Of a stretch of 5,954 nucleotides of DNA, positions 5,240 to 5,954 are shown one piece after another. Where the stretch lies: NCBI GenBank assembly GCA_002684175.1, contig NYUU01000047.1:6330-12283 (forward strand), in the 5' to 3' direction. This stretch comes from Synechococcus sp. CPC35. GTDB taxonomy: Bacteria > Cyanobacteriota > Cyanobacteriia > PCC-6307 > Cyanobiaceae. Within the stretch, counting starts at the first letter, position 1; each line of letters opens with the position of its first letter. Below the pieces are notes generated by a model. It saw only the letters and a list, made by a program, of their open reading frames with translations. It did no database searches and was not told the origin of the DNA. The translations under genes and the position numbers were made by a program.

Positions 5240-5954
5240 ACTCGATGATCTTGGAGACCACACCAGCACCAATGGTGCGGCCGCCTTCGCGGATGGCGAA
5301 ACGCATGCCGTTTTCCATCGCCACAGGGCAGATCAACTCACCGGTCATCTGAATGTTGTCTCCAGGCATCACCATCTCCACATTGGAGCCGTCCTCTGCA
5401 GTGAAGGCAGTGATCTGACCAGTCACATCCGTTGTACGGATGTAGAACTGCGGGCGATAACCGGCAAAGAAGGGAGTGTGGCGACCACCTTCTTCCTTCT
5501 TGAGCACATAGACCTGACCTTCGAATTTGGTGTGGGGGGTGATGGAGCCGGGCTTCACCAGCACCATGCCGCGCTCGATGTCCTCTTTCTGAATACCCCT
5601 CAACAGCAGTCCGACGTTGTCGCCGGCCATACCCTCGTCGAGCAGTTTGCGGAACATTTCCACGCCGGTGACGGTTGTCTTGCGTGGCTCACGGATCCCG
5701 ACGATCTCAACCTCTTCCCCGACTTTCACCATGCCGCGCTCGATGCGGCCCGTGGCCACAGTGCCGCGACCGGTGATGGAGAAGACGTCTTCCACAGCCA
5801 TCAGGAAGGGCTTGTCAATCTCGCGCTCAGGCTCGGGAATGTTGGCGTCAACAGCCGCCATCAACTCTTCGATCTTGGCTTCCCACTCAGCCTCACCTTC
5901 GATCGCCTTCAGGCCGGAGACCTGAACCACGGGGATGTCATCGCCGGGAAAGTC
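5238..5954 (-). CDS. tuf: Elongation factor Tu, C-terminal part (5' end outside window)
   Basis: EF-Tu carries aminoacyl-tRNA to the ribosome as a GTP complex. The frame is open to the window edge, giving the last 238 residues, beginning at [20 protein letters not shown] (near E. coli residue 161). The GTP-binding P-loop, switch regions and NKxD lie outside. Visible are the end of domain I, domain II ([20 protein letters not shown], then VATGRIERG and [12 protein letters not shown]) and domain III ([20 protein letters not shown], then [29 protein letters not shown]). A short insertion, AFTAEDGSN, after TDVTGQIT distinguishes it from the E. coli protein and is, as I recall, usual in cyanobacterial and plastid EF-Tu. 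All conserved blocks are intact. It leads the block tuf, rpsJ, LON gene, methyltransferase. Confidence 0.98.
   Translation of the reverse strand, partial: DFPGDDIPVVQVSGLKAIEGEAEWEAKIEELMAAVDANIPEPEREIDKPFLMAVEDVFSITGRGTVATGRIERGMVKVGEEVEIVGIREPRKTTVTGVEMFRKLLDEGMAGDNVGLLLRGIQKEDIERGMVLVKPGSITPHTKFEGQVYVLKKEEGGRHTPFFAGYRPQFYIRTTDVTGQITAFTAEDGSNVEMVMPGDNIQMTGELICPVAMENGMRFAIREGGRTIGAGVVSKIIE

Noticed and set aside
1..5954. A hidden mobile, CRISPR, toxin-antitoxin or other novel system
   Set aside because: Every gap is under about 120 bp, all eight genes belong to known families in expected cyanobacterial context, and no repeats, integrase, tRNA or att-like sites were seen.

Overview
The window looks like a chromosomal piece of a picocyanobacterium, most likely a marine Synechococcus or Cyanobium-type strain. 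The evidence is a cyanobacterial RNase E tail ending in the RRRRRRSSA nonapeptide, the EF-Tu to S10 gene order, a homologue of the cyanobacterial MPBQ/MSBQ methyltransferase, a DUF1997 protein, and tightly packed GC-rich coding sequence. Genus is an inference from protein character and layout, not from a database match.

Layout, left to right: (1) The 3' part of rne, cut by the window start, followed 13 bp later by a complete rnhB; both are on the + strand. (2) A DUF1997-family gene on the - strand, whose 3' end overlaps the end of rnhB by 54 bp. (3) A divergently oriented pheA (prephenate dehydratase) on the + strand, starting only 52 bp from the DUF1997 start. (4) A - strand block, read right to left as tuf (cut by the window end), rpsJ, a stand-alone LON-substrate-binding-domain gene, and an MPBQ/MSBQ-type quinol methyltransferase. 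The last gene overlaps the pheA end by 14 bp tail to tail. No gap between genes exceeds about 120 bp.

Functionally, rne and rnhB pair two ribonucleases (mRNA decay and processing; RNA-DNA hybrid removal). tuf and rpsJ are the distal end of the usual cyanobacterial str-type translation operon, and the LON-domain and methyltransferase genes lie downstream on the same strand with a 4-nt start/stop overlap between them. PheA makes phenylpyruvate for phenylalanine, and the methyltransferase acts on plastoquinone or tocopherol precursors; they are neighbours but on opposite strands.

The region is mostly housekeeping. I found no mobile element, CRISPR array, tRNA or rRNA, and no candidate new defence or biosynthetic system. 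The points most worth a second look are: the loss of both zinc-link cysteines in RNase E; two perfect tandem hairpins between tuf and rpsJ; the 54-bp convergent overlap of rnhB and DUF1997; a nine-base C run early in the methyltransferase gene; and a LON-domain protein coupled to a quinone methyltransferase behind ribosomal genes.
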